A stretch of DNA of 64,000 nucleotides. It comes from Paraphaeosphaeria minitans (Eukaryota > Ascomycota > Dothideomycetes > Pleosporales > Didymosphaeriaceae). Below, one piece after another: positions 10,230 to 21,852 of this stretch (positions are counted from its first letter, which is position 1; each line of letters opens with the position of its first letter). The stretch lies in assembly GCA_015832175.1 (NCBI GenBank), contig WJXW01000009.1, positions 1,736,001 to 1,800,000 of the forward strand, written 5' to 3'. Below the pieces are notes generated by a model. It was not told the origin of the DNA. It was given only the letters and a program-made list of their open reading frames with translations, and ran no database searches. The position numbers and the translations under genes were made by a program.

Positions 10230-13200
10230 GAAATGTTATATAGTAGAGTAGTTACTCTATTATATAGTCCTTGTTAATTCTGTCTACTAAAGCCTTAATA
10301 GTAATGTGTAGTTTATTTATTAAGATTAGTATTTAGAGTGCCTAGTTAGGTGCTTTCTTTGTATAAGTATTAGTAAGATTGTCTTTACTATTAATCCACC
10401 TAATCTCTGTAATTTCCCGTTTTTCGTACAACTCCCTAATTAACATAATGTTAATTATAAGGCGTTTTTTATTTATAGTGCCTAGTTGTATAAGGCATTT
10501 GTATAGGGATTTCGAGTTAGTATAGACTATAATAGGAATTAGGGGGATCTAAAGTGTTTATATAATCTATTAGAGTGTTGTGCTTAATATAATTACATTA
10601 TTAAAACCGCCTACTAGACTATACAATTCGCTTACTAGAACACTTCTAGTTACTCTTTTGCACTTTACTAAGTTCTAGTAGATAATGTTACTACAGATTT
10701 TAAAGTCCTAAGTTATTGTGCGATGTTTCTCTACTAGCACAATAATAAAGCTAAGCTATAAGCTTAGGTCTCTGTTATTAGCAAAAGAGCTATCTATAAA
10801 GATAAACAGCTTTGTGCGACCTAGGTTAAGTAGAATAAATTTTAGTCCTCTTTGTGCATTCTAAATTTGCTAGTTTAAACGCATATTTAGTGCCTTAATA
10901 TTTTCTTCTATTAGTACTGTTGTTTGCGCGGTAATAGACAGGTTAAATATTACTTCTAGTTAGCAAACTAAAGAGATATATACACCTCTTACTTATTATA
11001 TAATATATTAGTGTGTAGCGTCTTTATCCTAGGGATTAATTATGCGAAGGCTTTTAGCCTATCCCTTCTATTCTAGGGTAATAACACTCTAAGTAAGTTA
11101 GATTTTACCTCTATTAAACTTAATTGCCCTATTTTATGTTAAGACGCTTTTATCCTTTGTATAAAACTTTACAGTATAAAGCTACTCCTCTTCTTATTAT
11201 GCGAAGCTTTCTGTAACCACACTAAAGGTGTTATTAGTCTAGAGTCTAGTAATACTAAACATCTCAGGTCCCTTATCTATAATAAGTAGGCATAGGTTGT
11301 ACGTTAACACATATATCCTTAGTTTCTCCTTATAGTAGTTGTAGTATGTCTTAAACTAGTAGAGACCTAATTCTGCTGCGCTATATAGAGGTTGTATAAC
11401 TTACAGAATTGTGTTTAGTAGGAAGAAATCGCGCATTTCTGCTAGTAGTTAGGCGTACAATGTGCGAAGAAGTTTATTAGTAGACTATATATAGGCCTAA
11501 GTAATATCCCTAAGCTTAATGTGCATGTTATATAACTAAATTAGTGTTATAGAAAGAGCTAACAGTAACCTCTAGCTTATACGCTAGATAGTAGGGAATT
11601 ATATAAGAATCTCCTCTTTTTCTTTATCTAAATAGCTAGTAAAGACAAGTCTTAATTTCTTATATAGTTAGGTTGTCTTGCCTTTAATCTCTCGTATAAG
11701 ACGCAGGTTAAAGATACAGCTAGGTTATTTATTAGGGTTATATAATAAGATCTTAAAAGTGCTATTAGTAATAAGGGCATTCATTTCTGCTATATCTAAT
11801 TTTTTAAAGGGCTAGCTAAGTATAGTAATAACACTATTTATACAAAGCTTTAGTGTAAGCTTAAAGTTATCTTTTTCTTTTTAGGTAATAAACTAGATAT
11901 TTAGTCTTTCTAATCTTTGTTAAGCTTTACCTAATTATGCAACTATAGTAGTTTAATCCTTCCTAGATCTTCCCCTTAGCCTTAGCTTTAGGGCTTTAAT
12001 TTGTGCAGCTATAGAAGCATCTACATCCTATAGTTCCTATATACTGTCTTTAGTTACGTAATAGTATAGTTTAACCTATATACAGTGTAGTTTTAGAGGT
12101 TTATTTTTAAGCTCTAGAATAATATCTCTTCCTTTAATACTCTTAATCTTATATAGTTCTTACTATCTCTTCTTTTCTCTCTAGGCTATAACTTCTAAGC
12201 CTAGTAGGAGTGTAAGGGTTCTGTGCGATAATAGGCTATTCTTAGTGTTAATTATATAAGTAACTTTAACTTTGGCTCTATTCTTCTTAAGCATTTTTAT
12301 TGCTTTCTAAACTATATTAGCTTAGGCAATTAGTTCTAGTAAGGGTGGAGAGTCCTTATTAATCCTTAGATAGGCACTAAAGACTAAAAGGGTAGGTACT
12401 ATACTATTAGGCTTAGCTATATTATTTAGTGCCTTTACTACTATTTATAGCACTATTTTGTTATCTATATAACTATTAATCTTAGCTCTTAAAATATTAT
12501 ACGCTTAGCGTAGTAGTATATATACTCTTTTAATCTTGCCTATAGCCTAGTGTGCCTCTACTAGCATTTGCCTATATTCTGCCCTAACTATCTTCGCACG
12601 ATTCTGAAACTTGTTAGAAGCGAAGTTAGTTTCTAAGTTATAGATAATATAATCTAGTAAGCCTTAGTATATATTAATCTAGCATCTTATTAAGGTATCC
12701 TAGGTGTCTTATACAGTTATTAATCTTAGGAATTAGGCTGCCTAAAAGGATGTGTCTATATTAATAACGTATAAGACATCCCTTTTACTAATTCGTACAA
12801 CATTAATAATAATCTTATAGTTAAAGTATAAGTTATCTTAGATAGAGAACTTAAAGTGTCTTAGCACTTAGTTATATAACTAGTAGTAGTAATAGAACTT
12901 CCTTACTTTTTTTAGTATAAAGCTCTCTACTTTATGCCCTACCTAAGTAAGAAGCTTATATAGTCTTTCTGTCTAAGGGTGTCTAAAATAGTAGTGTAAG
13001 CGTTAGAGTTCTGTCTCTATAAAGAAGAGAGCTAATTCCTTATTACTAAGGTTAAAGAAGAGGTAACCCCACTTTTATATAACTAAGACTGTTGTACTAT
13101 TCCTTTATATAATAACATCTAGAATGTTATTAAAGTATACCCTAAGTCTGTTAGCATCTGCTAGCAATAGTAGAAATAGTGTTAGGGAGTTAAGGATATA

Positions 13201-13490
13201 GTAGGTTACTATTCTTATAGGGTTAGTAATTTATACAGTGCCTAGAGATATCTAGGAATCCTGTCCTCTAAAGCTAATATTAGTAAATCCTAGTAACTAG
13301 TCTACTTTAGTAGTTAGGTTTTTATATAAGTAGGCAGTAAGCTGGTCCTTTTCTACTATAGACACTTATACAGCGCCTGTGTCCTAGAGTTCTCTTTAGT
13401 ACTTTGTATAATACTAACTAGCTAAAGTAAATAGTTATATAGGTTCCTCTATATTCTTATTATCCTTGCTATGTTAGATGTCTTCGCTAG
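10230..13490 (-). pseudogene. pol: pol of copia element C1 (protease/integrase/RT/RNase H)
   Basis: The minus strand encodes a copia-type polyprotein. From the gag side (13490) downwards I can read a pre-integrase histidine-rich word and the integrase core region (about 13000-12550), a long linker, RT, and near 10830-10740 the RNase H word L-F-I-F-I-D-S-S-F-A-N-N-R-D typical of Ty1/copia. The order protease-integrase-RT-RNase H is that of Pseudoviridae. Stops are frequent and almost all TAA/TAG. I could not place the RT catalytic Asp pair with confidence. It is interrupted nowhere by insertions, unlike C2. Confidence 0.82.
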
Positions 13491-13496
13491 TTATGT

Positions 13497-15231
13497 GATA
13501 AAGGTAGGTAGTAGAAGTAAAGTATAAAGTAGCCTTCTATACTTCTTGTTTATTACTTTATTAGTCTTATTTATCTTCCTCCTCTTTTATATAATAGTCT
13601 TCTTCCTCTAGCTCTCCTTTAAAGTTAAGGATATATACTTATATATCTATAGTAGAGGGTTTATATTCGTAAAAGTTAGTATACAATAATATATATTGCC
13701 TTTTAGCTTACTAGATATCCCTTAGTAGATAGTTAGTAGACTAGCATCTTTCTTTATAGTACATAAAGCATTTTTACTTCGTGCGAGAGCTTAAACTTCT
13801 AAAGTTACCCCTTCTTTTTAGTCTAAAGGTTAATCTACCTCTAGAGGGGCTAGATTCTCTTATATAATTAGGATTATTATATTATTAATTAGTGTAGTAT
13901 ACCTTTTTACTATCTTAGAAGAACTATAACTTCTTTCTATCTTTAGTAACTTAGAGTAACGTATAAAGGTTACTAAGTAAGTCTTCTACTGTGTTTTTAG
14001 GGTTAAACATAGCTTATTTAAGGTTAGAATAGCTGCGGTATACTTATATAATAGTAGTATATAGTTATAGTTCACTACTAAAGCCTTGTCTAAGAGCCCT
14101 TTAGGCTAAAGTAAGCTTATTAATTATTACTTCTAGGGCCTTATACAATATAGCAGCTAGATTATCCTTTTTATAGCGTTTAAAAGTAAGAGTAGTCTAG
14201 TCTGTCTAGTACTAATTATAATTAACACTAGTGTTAAAGTGCCTATTTAGTCTATTGTATAATTTATCCTATAGAAGTCCTAGTCTAATATTATATAAGT
14301 AGTAGGTACTCACACGATTAGAAAAGATTCCTAGGAAGATGTTTATATACTAGTCCTATAGTATGCCTAGCCTATAGTATAGTTCTCTAAAGACTTTTAC
14401 CTTGTCTATTAAAATGTTATACAGCCTACTAGTGTAGTTATTCTCTTTACTCTAAGCCTTCTAAAAGAGAATAATCTTGTCTAGCTAGATATAAGTATAA
14501 TCTCCTAGTTATTAAGGAGACTAGAAGTGTCTAGCCTCTTTGTATAATGTAGTTTGTTAGGCAAAAGCAGTCTAGGTTTTAGGCTGCTACTACTAGTGTA
14601 GCTCTATATATAGTGTCTCTATCCTCGTATGTATAGGGATAGGCCCTAGCTATGCTCTATATATATATATATTGCCTATAGATAGTGTGGGTTGTATTAT
14701 TAGGATCGTGCGAAGTAGTTTAGGTTATAGTTATAAAGTTATTATGCGAAGGGTCTGTAGCTTATAGTTAAGCTAGAATAGTTTAAAGAGTTTCTTTATA
14801 TAGGTATTCTTTATTATAGAATTAGTAGCGACAAAGCCTTTCTTTATAAGAAAAGCAATAAGCTCTCTTCTTACTATATAACTAATTTTATTAAAAGTTC
14901 TCTTCTTCTAGTTATTAAAATCTTTAGTAAAAGAAGAGATTACCTTTTTACTTTTAAGGCTACTTACGCGATATTACGCAATTATATACACTATATAAGT
15001 GTTTAGCTGTTTTAGAGAAGGGGGTAGGTAGCTATGTAGATTTACTCTATCTACCTAGTACTTTTGTGCAATCTCTCCTCTTAAGGTAATAGCCTTAATA
15101 TTTATTACTTCCTCTACTTATTAAAGCTATATTACTTTAGCTTTATCTTTCTACTAAGGAGGTAGTATTAATTATTATGTAACGTCCTTAAGTTATAGTT
15201 CCTCTAAAAAGTCTCCTAGTCTTAAGGCCAT
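13497..15231 (-). pseudogene. gag: gag of copia element C1
   Basis: The frame starts at ATG 15231 (M-A-x-x-L-G-D-F) and ends in an acidic tract near 13600. It parallels the gag of C3, which can be read over 580 codons. A zinc knuckle lies at about 13741-13775, with K-C-F-x2-Y-Y-K-x2-C-W-S-T after RIP; the second Cys is now Tyr. Ser/Arg-rich sequence precedes it. Gag packages the element RNA. The start is chosen because the same ATG context (MASKLGDF in C3) is present in both copies, about 100 bp downstream of an acgtcgc-rich leader. Confidence 0.85.
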
Positions 15232-15328
15232 ATTATTATTGTCTTTCTTAGTTGTGCGACGTATCTGCGTTTAGTTGTCGCTAGTTCAATTGTGCGACGT
15301 GTTTTTTAGGGTTATGAATATGCTTACT

Positions 15329-15558
15329 ATCTCCTTTCTTTTCTATAGAATAGCTTAGACTAAATTGTGTAACTCTTTATAGATATATGCACTTTGTTTC
15401 TGCTTATTATATAATCTAAAATTTAATCTCTAGTAAAGGTATTATCTCCTTTCTTTTCTATAAAATAGCTTAGACTAGATTATACAACTCTTTATAAATA
15501 TACACACTTTATTTCTGCTTATTATATAATCTAAAATTTAATCTCTAGTAAAAGTAAT
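15329..15558 (-). repeat. Two 115-bp direct repeats in the C1 leader
   Basis: The segment beginning atctcctttcttttctata at 15329 recurs at 15444 with few changes. C3 has the same 115-bp duplication at 22261-22484, so it belongs to the element's 5' leader between LTR and gag. Confidence 0.85.
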
Positions 15559-15645
15559 AATACAGAGCCTATATATCTAGCTTATAGGGCGCTCCGTCTT
15601 TAGACCTTGCTAGTTTATAGTTAATTAGAATTAACTACTAATTAG

Positions 15646-15883
15646 TGTTAGTTTGGCTTAATCTGTAATTAAGTATTTAAGGGTTAATAGTATACTATCG
15701 TGCAAAGGGTAAGAAGTAGGTTTAATTAATTACGTCTAGTCTATTGTACAAAGGGGCACTGAGGGCTTTATAAAGTCTCTGCCTCTTAGCGCTAACCTAA
15801 GTAGTGGGTCCTTGTGTGGGTCCCTATAGGTAGGCAGGCCCCCACTTCACCCAGTGCTACTTGTATAATAAACTGTACGGACA
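15646..15883 (-). repeat. 5' LTR of C1 (238 bp)
   Basis: Plus-strand ends are TGTTAG at 15646 and GGACA at 15883. It is the same length as the C2 LTR. It lacks the internal 74-bp duplication found in both C3 LTRs. Confidence 0.9.
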
Positions 15884-16560
15884 CTTATAGTATATATACT
15901 ATAGCTCTCTTAGGTCGCCTATAAGGTACTATATTACCTAGATAACCTTATCTCTATCTTACACAGATTCTTGTAGTAAGAGGCAAAAGGCCACTTTATA
16001 AAAATAAAAGAATTTATAATACTTCTTAAGGTTCTTACCTCTATATTTAGTAGGGTCTTTAGCTTAAAGTGTACACTTAATATATATTACTATATACACT
16101 ATAGGTGCGTCCCGCTTATATATATTAATAGATAGGATTTTAATATTCTTAGTAGTAGCTGCTAGGTTAGGGGTTTAGCTTATACTTTTAAGTTAAGAGA
16201 TTTTGTCTTCTAAAGTATAAAGTTAATATATAGCGTGAAGCTTATTACGCTTCTTTTTAGTAACTAGGATACGCTACTTAAGTATTAAAGGTAGGCTTAA
16301 GTTACGCGTTACTAGCTCTCCTTCTATATACTAGATAAGAGGGTCTTTACTACTTTTAGGGGCTTTAGGTAAAGTCTACCCCCTACTAGTAGCTTATATA
16401 ACTCTAAGAGCTATCCTTAGACTATTATAGATAAAGTATTATTATATAAAGTCTAGTTATAGGTAATAGTACTTACTTCACACTAGGAAGGACAGTAAAA
16501 GGATAACTCTAGTAATATTAATAGAATAATACTTAGCTTATATAGAGTTAACGCGCGGCG
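15884..16560 (-). pseudogene. gag: Fragment M: gypsy-type gag remnant
   Basis: Minus-strand reading gives a stretch with T-K-Y-R-G-K-N-L-K-K-Y-Y-K-F-F followed by V-A-F and later Y-L-x-G-D, which resembles the capsid region of Ty3/gypsy Gag proteins. No LTR, zinc knuckle or pol belongs to it here. C1 appears to be inserted next to or in it; the right edge near 16560, where copia L integrase begins, is approximate. Assignment rests on a short motif and is moderate. Confidence 0.5.
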
Positions 16561-16599
16561 TAGGTTTTACGCAGCTAGCTTACTTAGCGCACAGACCTT

Positions 16600-18300
16600 C
16601 TATAAGGCTTTAGCGCTAGATACCACAATACCATAACAATATCATGATTTACCTATTACAATATGTACTAGGTCTAAGTAGTTATCTACTTTAGTAGAAG
16701 GTTCTTTATTAACCTTTTTAGTTAACTTGGCCTAGATATAAATAGGATAGAAATCTAGACTAGTTCTAGAGTTATCTAGATCCTTTTTATCTAGTTTAAT
16801 ACTATAAGCGGATTCCTTAAGGGCTAATAGGGCTTTATTATTAATATGCCCTAGTCTATTATGCTATAGTTCTACAGAGTTATTATTAATAACTATTTTC
16901 TCTGTAGAATTAACCTCTTCTTCTCTAGGATTAATTTTCCTAGGAGATAAAGTATTTAGTATTTTACTAGAGGTTTTAAAGTCTGTTTTAGAACTTATAG
17001 CTTTATAGGCTTTAATACCTTCTTTATATTCTCCTTTTATAAGGATATTTCTACTAGGGGATATAACCTCACAGCCTAATCTAGTAAAATTTATATTTAG
17101 ACCTCTTTCTGTAAGTCTATTTTAGCTTATAAGGTTAACACCTAGTTCTAGCACGAATAAAACCTTACTTAAAGTTACTTTCTTACTTGTTTTAGTAAAT
17201 AGGAGTTCTATATTCCTAACCCCTTTTGCTACTATAGAGCTATTAGAATTTTCCTATTTAATAGAGGTATCTGTAGGTTCTAAAGTAGTAAATAACTCTT
17301 TTATATAACAAGTATGTATAGTTGCGTTAGAATCTAGCATAAAGTCTATTTCTTTAGACTTGTTTTTAGGTTTTTTAGTAGTAAGAATAGTCTTTCTATC
17401 TTTTTCTTTTAGAAGAGTATTATTACTACTTTCTTTATTAAACTTTCCCTTTCTAGCCTTATAGTTTTTAGGCTTTTTATTAGGGAATTTATTCTAGTAA
17501 TTAGACTCTATATGTTCCTCTTTACTATAGTAGGAACAAAGGTCTTTTTTACTATTTCCTCTAGTATGTATAGACATTTCTATGTCTTCTTTATCTTCTC
17601 TAGAGTTATTATTATTTACTCTAGGAAGTAGATTACTATTAGTAGAGCCTTTTCTTATAGAACTTAGTCTTCTAGATTTATTAAGGAGTAGGCTTACTAT
17701 AGAATCTAAATCTAGGTCTTCTTCCTTTTTATTATTTATCCTAATAGATTTACTAATAACTGTAATAATGTACTTATAATCCTTACTATTTAGATTGTTT
17801 AGAAGTAGGGCTACTAGGAATTATTTAGGAAAATTAATAGACTTAGCCTTTAGGTTATTTACTAGCCTCTTAAAGCTATTAACGTAGCTTTCTAGATTAT
17901 ATTTATGGCTAGTTAAAGTAGTGTTAATAAGGTTTTTACTTAGTATAAACTTACTACTAAACCCCTTTAGCTTATAAACTTCTTTTAACTTATTCTAAAG
18001 TGTATAGGGATTTGTTATAAACCTAGTTTGTACTAGAGGGCTATTTTCTAAGGAAAGTTTTAAAATACTAGTAGCTTTAGAAGCTTTTTCCTATAGAATA
18101 GCTTATTATTCTAGAGTTAGGTCTTAAATATTACTAGACATAACCTCTAGACAACCCTCTTTAATAAAGTAGACCTCTATTCTAATAGACTAAATTTCGT
18201 AGTTCTTAGAACTACTTAACTTAGGGATTTTAAATAGAGAGTCTCCTATTTTGTCTAGTTTTAATATATATAGACTAGTAGGGTAAATACTTCTCTAACT
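16600..18300 (-). pseudogene. gag-pol: gag-protease-integrase of copia element L, truncated
   Basis: One minus-strand frame reads from near 18300 through a UBN2-like Gag region and a CCHC zinc knuckle near 17540-17500 (C-S-Y-Y-S-K-E-E-H-I-E-S-N-Y-W, with two Cys changed to Tyr). A protease follows with L-D-S-N-A-T-I-H-T-C near 17340 (from D-S-G-A-T), then a pre-integrase word L-Q-H-N-R-L-G-H-I-N near 16860, where integrase begins. The frame fades near 16600. This is the classic Ty1/Tnt1-like gag-PR-IN order. The Asn in DSNAT replaces the catalytic-loop Gly. The 65-codon plus-strand gap at 17582-17779 is only the complement of this gag. Confidence 0.85.
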
Positions 18301-18336
18301 TCTAGATCTTAATAAGCTTCTAGATTAAAATATAGA

Positions 18337-18532
18337 TTTAATTGCCTTATACTTCTTAATTAAGAAGTTATAGGTCTCATAGGGGTTTAATTGCCTTATA
18401 CTTCTTAATTAAGAAGTTATAGGTCTTAGAGTGGTTTAATTGCCTTATACTTCTTAATTAAGAAGTTATAGGTCTTATAGGGGTTTAATTGCCTTATACT
18501 TCTAGTTTATTTTTTAGAAGTTATAGGTCTTA
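18337..18532. repeat. Four 49-bp tandem repeats with a 9-bp-arm palindrome
   Basis: Units start at 18337, 18386, 18435 and 18484, each beginning tttaattgccttata. The first three contain acttcttaa/ttaagaagt, a perfect palindrome; the fourth has a looser inverted pair (acttct...agaagt). They lie in the leader just upstream of L gag and would fold into four consecutive hairpins in the RNA. Confidence 0.9.
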
Positions 18533-19487
18533 TAGGTTTCTAGATTAAACCTTTTTTAGGTATCTAGAATTAAACCCAAAATGCCTTCTTCTCCTTAATT
18601 CCTAGGAGATCTAGGTCTTTTGTCTAGAGATATATAACTTTTCTCTAAACAACCCCTTAATAATCTTCTACTAGATAGAAAGCCTATAATAATAGGTCTT
18701 ATAACTTCTAGAGAATAATTCCTAAGTTCCCTTTTTACTTTTTATAAAGATAACCTTTTCTATCTCTTAATAATAGAGAATAGCCCTAGGTTCTTTAAGG
18801 GAAAAAATGCCTTCCTAGGCGTAAATAGGTTCTACTTTTTAGCGGTAAAACTAGCTTAGGCTAGGCTCTACTAGATTTCCCTTATCTAGAAGAGGCTATA
18901 TAGTAGGGACTATCCTAGGTAACTGTTTTCTACGCAGTTTCTAGAATAATTTAATCCTACTACTACCTTCCTAACACTAGTTAAACGGCCTAGTTTTGTA
19001 TACCTTTAGTTCTAGGAGAAATCACTCTTGTATACACTTTACTCCTAGTTTACCTTATTACTCCTCTATTACTAGAGGTAAGGCAGGCAGGGACGGCTAG
19101 GATAGAACCTTAGAGAATACTAGCCTAACTTATAAAGTAATAGGCCTATTCTCTTTATCCTTTACTAGATAGATAACTATAACTAGGTAAACTAGGCTAG
19201 GCTAGAACGTTTATATAAGCCTCCTAACTCTATATCTCCTAGAGAGGTAGGAAATAGATCTTTCTAATAAAGTATATCTTTCTAGAGATATATAGTCTCT
19301 AGAGTTTTCTTCTAGTAAGGAATTAAACTAAAGGTTATATAACCTAAATAGTTTTTTTCTAGAAATACCATCTTTCCTTATAGGATTAAAATTTACCTTT
19401 TATAGGAAACTCTATAGTAGTTTAAACTAATAGGTAAATACCTAAATAGTACTACTAATAGACTAATACGTAGTAGAAGGCTAGACC
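18533..19487 (-). other. Leader of element L, no coding frame seen
   Basis: About 950 bp between the primer-binding site and the 49-bp repeats. It is AT-rich with RIP signature and several short inverted words, but I see no gene on either strand. Confidence 0.6.
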
Positions 19488-19499
19488 GGGCTCATAACC
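19488..19499 (-). other. Primer-binding site of L, matches tRNA-iMet anticodon loop
   Basis: The minus strand reads ggttatgagccc directly after the LTR end (tttaca). Its complement gggctcataacc contains the CAT anticodon and loop of initiator tRNA-Met. Copia and Ty5 are known to prime from an internal tRNA-iMet fragment, so L probably does the same. Confidence 0.75.
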
Positions 19500-19703
19500 T
19501 GTAAAGAGGAGGTAGAGGCTAGAGGATAAAAGGTAACCTTCTAGACCTTCTAGTACCTTCTCTCCCCTAGTACTAGTTACCTAGAATAGTAGAGACTAGG
19601 GTAATAGAGGGCAGATCGAACGTAGTTAGATAGAGTAATAAAACCTTAGGTATAGGCTTAGAATTGCTATCTAGGATAGAGAGTACACGTAGAAGGTAAC
19701 TCT

Positions 19704-19712
19704 CCTTATATA
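19704..19712 (-). promoter_or_regulatory. TATA-like box in L LTR
   Basis: Minus strand TATATAAGG, about 100 bp downstream of the CRE-like palindrome and about 200 bp before the LTR end. This is a suitable position for the element's transcription start. Confidence 0.5.
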
Positions 19713-19759
19713 CATATAGTAGAGATTCTAGAGTATTCTACTTAGTAATTCTCTACTAT

Positions 19760-19833
19760 CTATAACGTCACCTATAACGTTACCTATAACGTTACCTAGT
19801 ATCCATAGGGCCATGACGTCATTATGACGTTAT
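19760..19833 (-). promoter_or_regulatory. CRE-like cluster in L LTR
   Basis: Three 12-bp units tataacgtcacc/tataacgttacc (19760-19796) are followed by the perfect palindrome TGACGTCA at 19814-19821 and tgacgtta at 19825-19832. TGACGTCA is the known target of CREB/ATF-type bZIP factors. The placement upstream of the TATA word suggests an enhancer. Confidence 0.5.
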
Positions 19834-20100
19834 TATAGAAAGTTCTAGAATATAGAAAATGTAACTCTGGAAACCTTTAAAGGTTACCTATTCCTTATAG
19901 ATAGCCCTAGGGTAGTACTAGCGTAGGCCTATTAGCGTATAAACAGCTTACGCAGCTTTTTATTCCAGAGTTATAGTGTTTATATAGTAGAGTAGTTTTT
20001 ATCTCTAGTAGTAATTAGGTTCTATAGTTATTTCACTAACTTAGCGATATTAGAGGTATTTATTAGGGGATTATTCTAGACTCTATTACATTTCTCTATT

Positions 20101-20459
20101 CCTTTAAATAACTCTTTTCGGGAAGATCTAGAATTTAATATTATAGGCTAGCCTTAAAGAGTAAATAGAACTATAAGTACTAAATATAAAGGATAAATTC
20201 GAGATATTAAGTCTCTATAGGGGGTGTACTACTTATAAGAAGAGTTTTCCTTAGCAGATCTACTTCTTTAGGGTAGTTCCTTTCCTTAAGATTCTTCTAA
20301 AGGCTAGGGCATAGCCCCAGCCCATTATAATAGTTTAGAATAGATTACAAATATAGTATAAGACTAGTATTAGGTAAGTTATTATATATTAGTTTCTATA
20401 GCAGGAGAACCTAGTTTTTAATCTAGATTAGGTGCGTTACTAACGTAATATAGGCTATA
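20101..20459. other. Outer LTR or flank of element L
   Basis: No frame on either strand. It could be the rest of the L LTR or older flanking DNA into which C2 inserted. Confidence 0.5.
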
Positions 20460-20697
20460 TGTAGGTTTGGCTCAATCTGCAATTAAGTATTTAAGGGTTA
20501 ATAGTATACTATTGTGTAAAGAGTAAGAAGTAGGTTTAATTAATTACGTCTTATCTATTATATAAAGGGGCACTAAAGACCTTATAAAGTCTCTGCCTCT
20601 TAGCGCTACCCTAAGCAGTGGGCCATTGTGCGGGCCCCTATAGGCAGGTAGGGCCCTACTTCACTTAGTACTACTTATACAATCTACTATATAGACA
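20460..20697 (-). repeat. 3' LTR of C2 (238 bp)
   Basis: Plus-strand ends tgtagg and tagaca. Same length as the C1 LTR; the 5-bp left flank is ctata. Confidence 0.88.
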
Positions 20698-21233
20698 CTA
20701 GTAACTTTTTCTTTATATAATAGCCTATATTTATTATACGCTTCTCTTTCCTGTCCTTCTCTATCTATATAGTTAGCCTTCCCCTATTAGAACAGGTTGT
20801 AAGGTAGGTGTAGTGTTACTATATAGTAGAGGTCCTATTTACACCTACTCTTATATAAATAGGTAGTAACAGCTAACCTACTTAGTTCTTACCCTACCCC
20901 TTTATATAGTAGCAGAGCTATATTATATAATAAGGCTCTTTTTAGGTATATATCTTATGCGTAAATAAAAGGCGGGGTGTTAAGTAATATAATACTTAGC
21001 ACTAAGTCTTAGTAAGTAAGTATAAAAGAATGTCTCCTAGCTCCCCTAAACTCTCTCTCCTTTATCCTACTTTAATATATATGTACCTTCCTCCCTTTTT
21101 ACCTTATTTTTTTAGTGTCCTAGTGTCTAGTAGCTAGCACCCTATTACTAGTAAATGTGTATAGCTTTTTTGTATAATGCTAATTTTTAATAAGATATAT
21201 ATATATACACACACACACTCTTACTATTATATA

Positions 21234-21852
21234 ATAGCTAATAACGCTATTAGTCTATTAGGCGCTAGTGCCCTTACTGCTAGTGTCTTTGTGTAAGTTA
21301 TTATAGGCTAGACTAGATTATATATCTAGGTTAACCTCCCTACTAGTTTGCCCAGCATAAGGGCCTTTATATAGAGTCTAGTAGTAGAGATATAATAAAT
21401 TCTCTAAAGTATCTTTGTTTTTATTATATAATGCTAATAGGTGTAGGACGAAGAGGCTAGGGTAGCGTAAATGCCCTCTTAGGACATTATTATGCAAATC
21501 CTAGTTAGTATAAACCTCTAGTAGTGGGCTGCTTATATTATATAATATAAGGGATATTAGTAAGTAGTGCTTATTTAGTTATATAGCTAAGTTTAGAATA
21601 AGTCTTGTGCTTACTTATACAGCACTACTAATACTAGTAATTAGGTATTCCTAGATTATTATATAATCCTAGGCTATAAGTCTAGATTATATAGTGCCTA
21701 CGTGTAGAAGTTATACAGTGCTTATTGTAAGCGTTGTGTATAAGAGGGGTAAATGTCTTTGTCGCACAAAGGGGTAGGTAGGCCTAGTTTTTAGATATCT
21801 AAATTATTAATATAGAAAATATGTTCTTTTATGTCTTTATATAATCTCCTAC
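21234..21852 (+). pseudogene. Antisense accessory ORF of C2, split by C3
   Basis: Same plus-strand frame as in C1, opening at a probable ATG (ATA at 21234) and cut at 21852 by insertion of C3. The last ~30 codons continue from 25014. Comparison with C1 shows the two frames stay in register over the whole shared length, with differences that are mostly C/T or G/A transitions. This supports a real former coding frame. Function unknown. Confidence 0.52.

Larger units (their letters stand above)
8850..15883 (-). mobile_element. Element C1: Ty1/copia, minus strand, 3' LTR cut by element B
   Basis: Read on the minus strand, the order is 5' LTR (15883-15646), a leader with a 115-bp duplication, gag, protease/integrase/RT/RNase H, a 20-T run, an antisense frame, then 64 bp of the 3' LTR before B begins. 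The gag and pol words and the RNase H region identify a fungal Ty1/copia lineage. Copies C2 and C3 in this window confirm the boundaries. Heavy RIP leaves no intact frame. Confidence 0.9.
19500..20100 (-). repeat. 5' LTR of element L (outer limit uncertain)
   Basis: The inner end is fixed by tgtaaag at 19500 next to the primer-binding site. The outer end cannot be fixed because the other LTR is missing; it lies beyond the promoter signals, probably between 20000 and 20459. Within it are a TATA-type word, 12-bp repeats and a palindromic TGACGTCA. Confidence 0.6.
16561..20459 (-). mobile_element. Element L: Ty1/copia, minus strand, 3' part lost
   Basis: Minus-strand order is LTR with promoter signals (from about 20100 or further right down to 19500), primer-binding site, long leader with 49-bp repeats, gag with zinc knuckle, protease, pre-integrase and the start of integrase, then loss of homology near 16600. 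RT, RNase H and the 3' LTR are absent. It is a different lineage from C and G by its gag and zinc-knuckle sequence. Its right limit is set by the C2 LTR at 20460. Confidence 0.78.

Noticed and set aside
17582..17779. 65-codon plus-strand ORF
   Set aside because: Complement of the L gag, whose minus-strand reading has recognisable Gag and zinc-knuckle words; the plus-strand product is low-complexity Leu/Ser.
18337..18532. CRISPR-like array
   Set aside because: Units are contiguous with no unique spacers, in a fungal retroelement leader; it is a simple tandem repeat.
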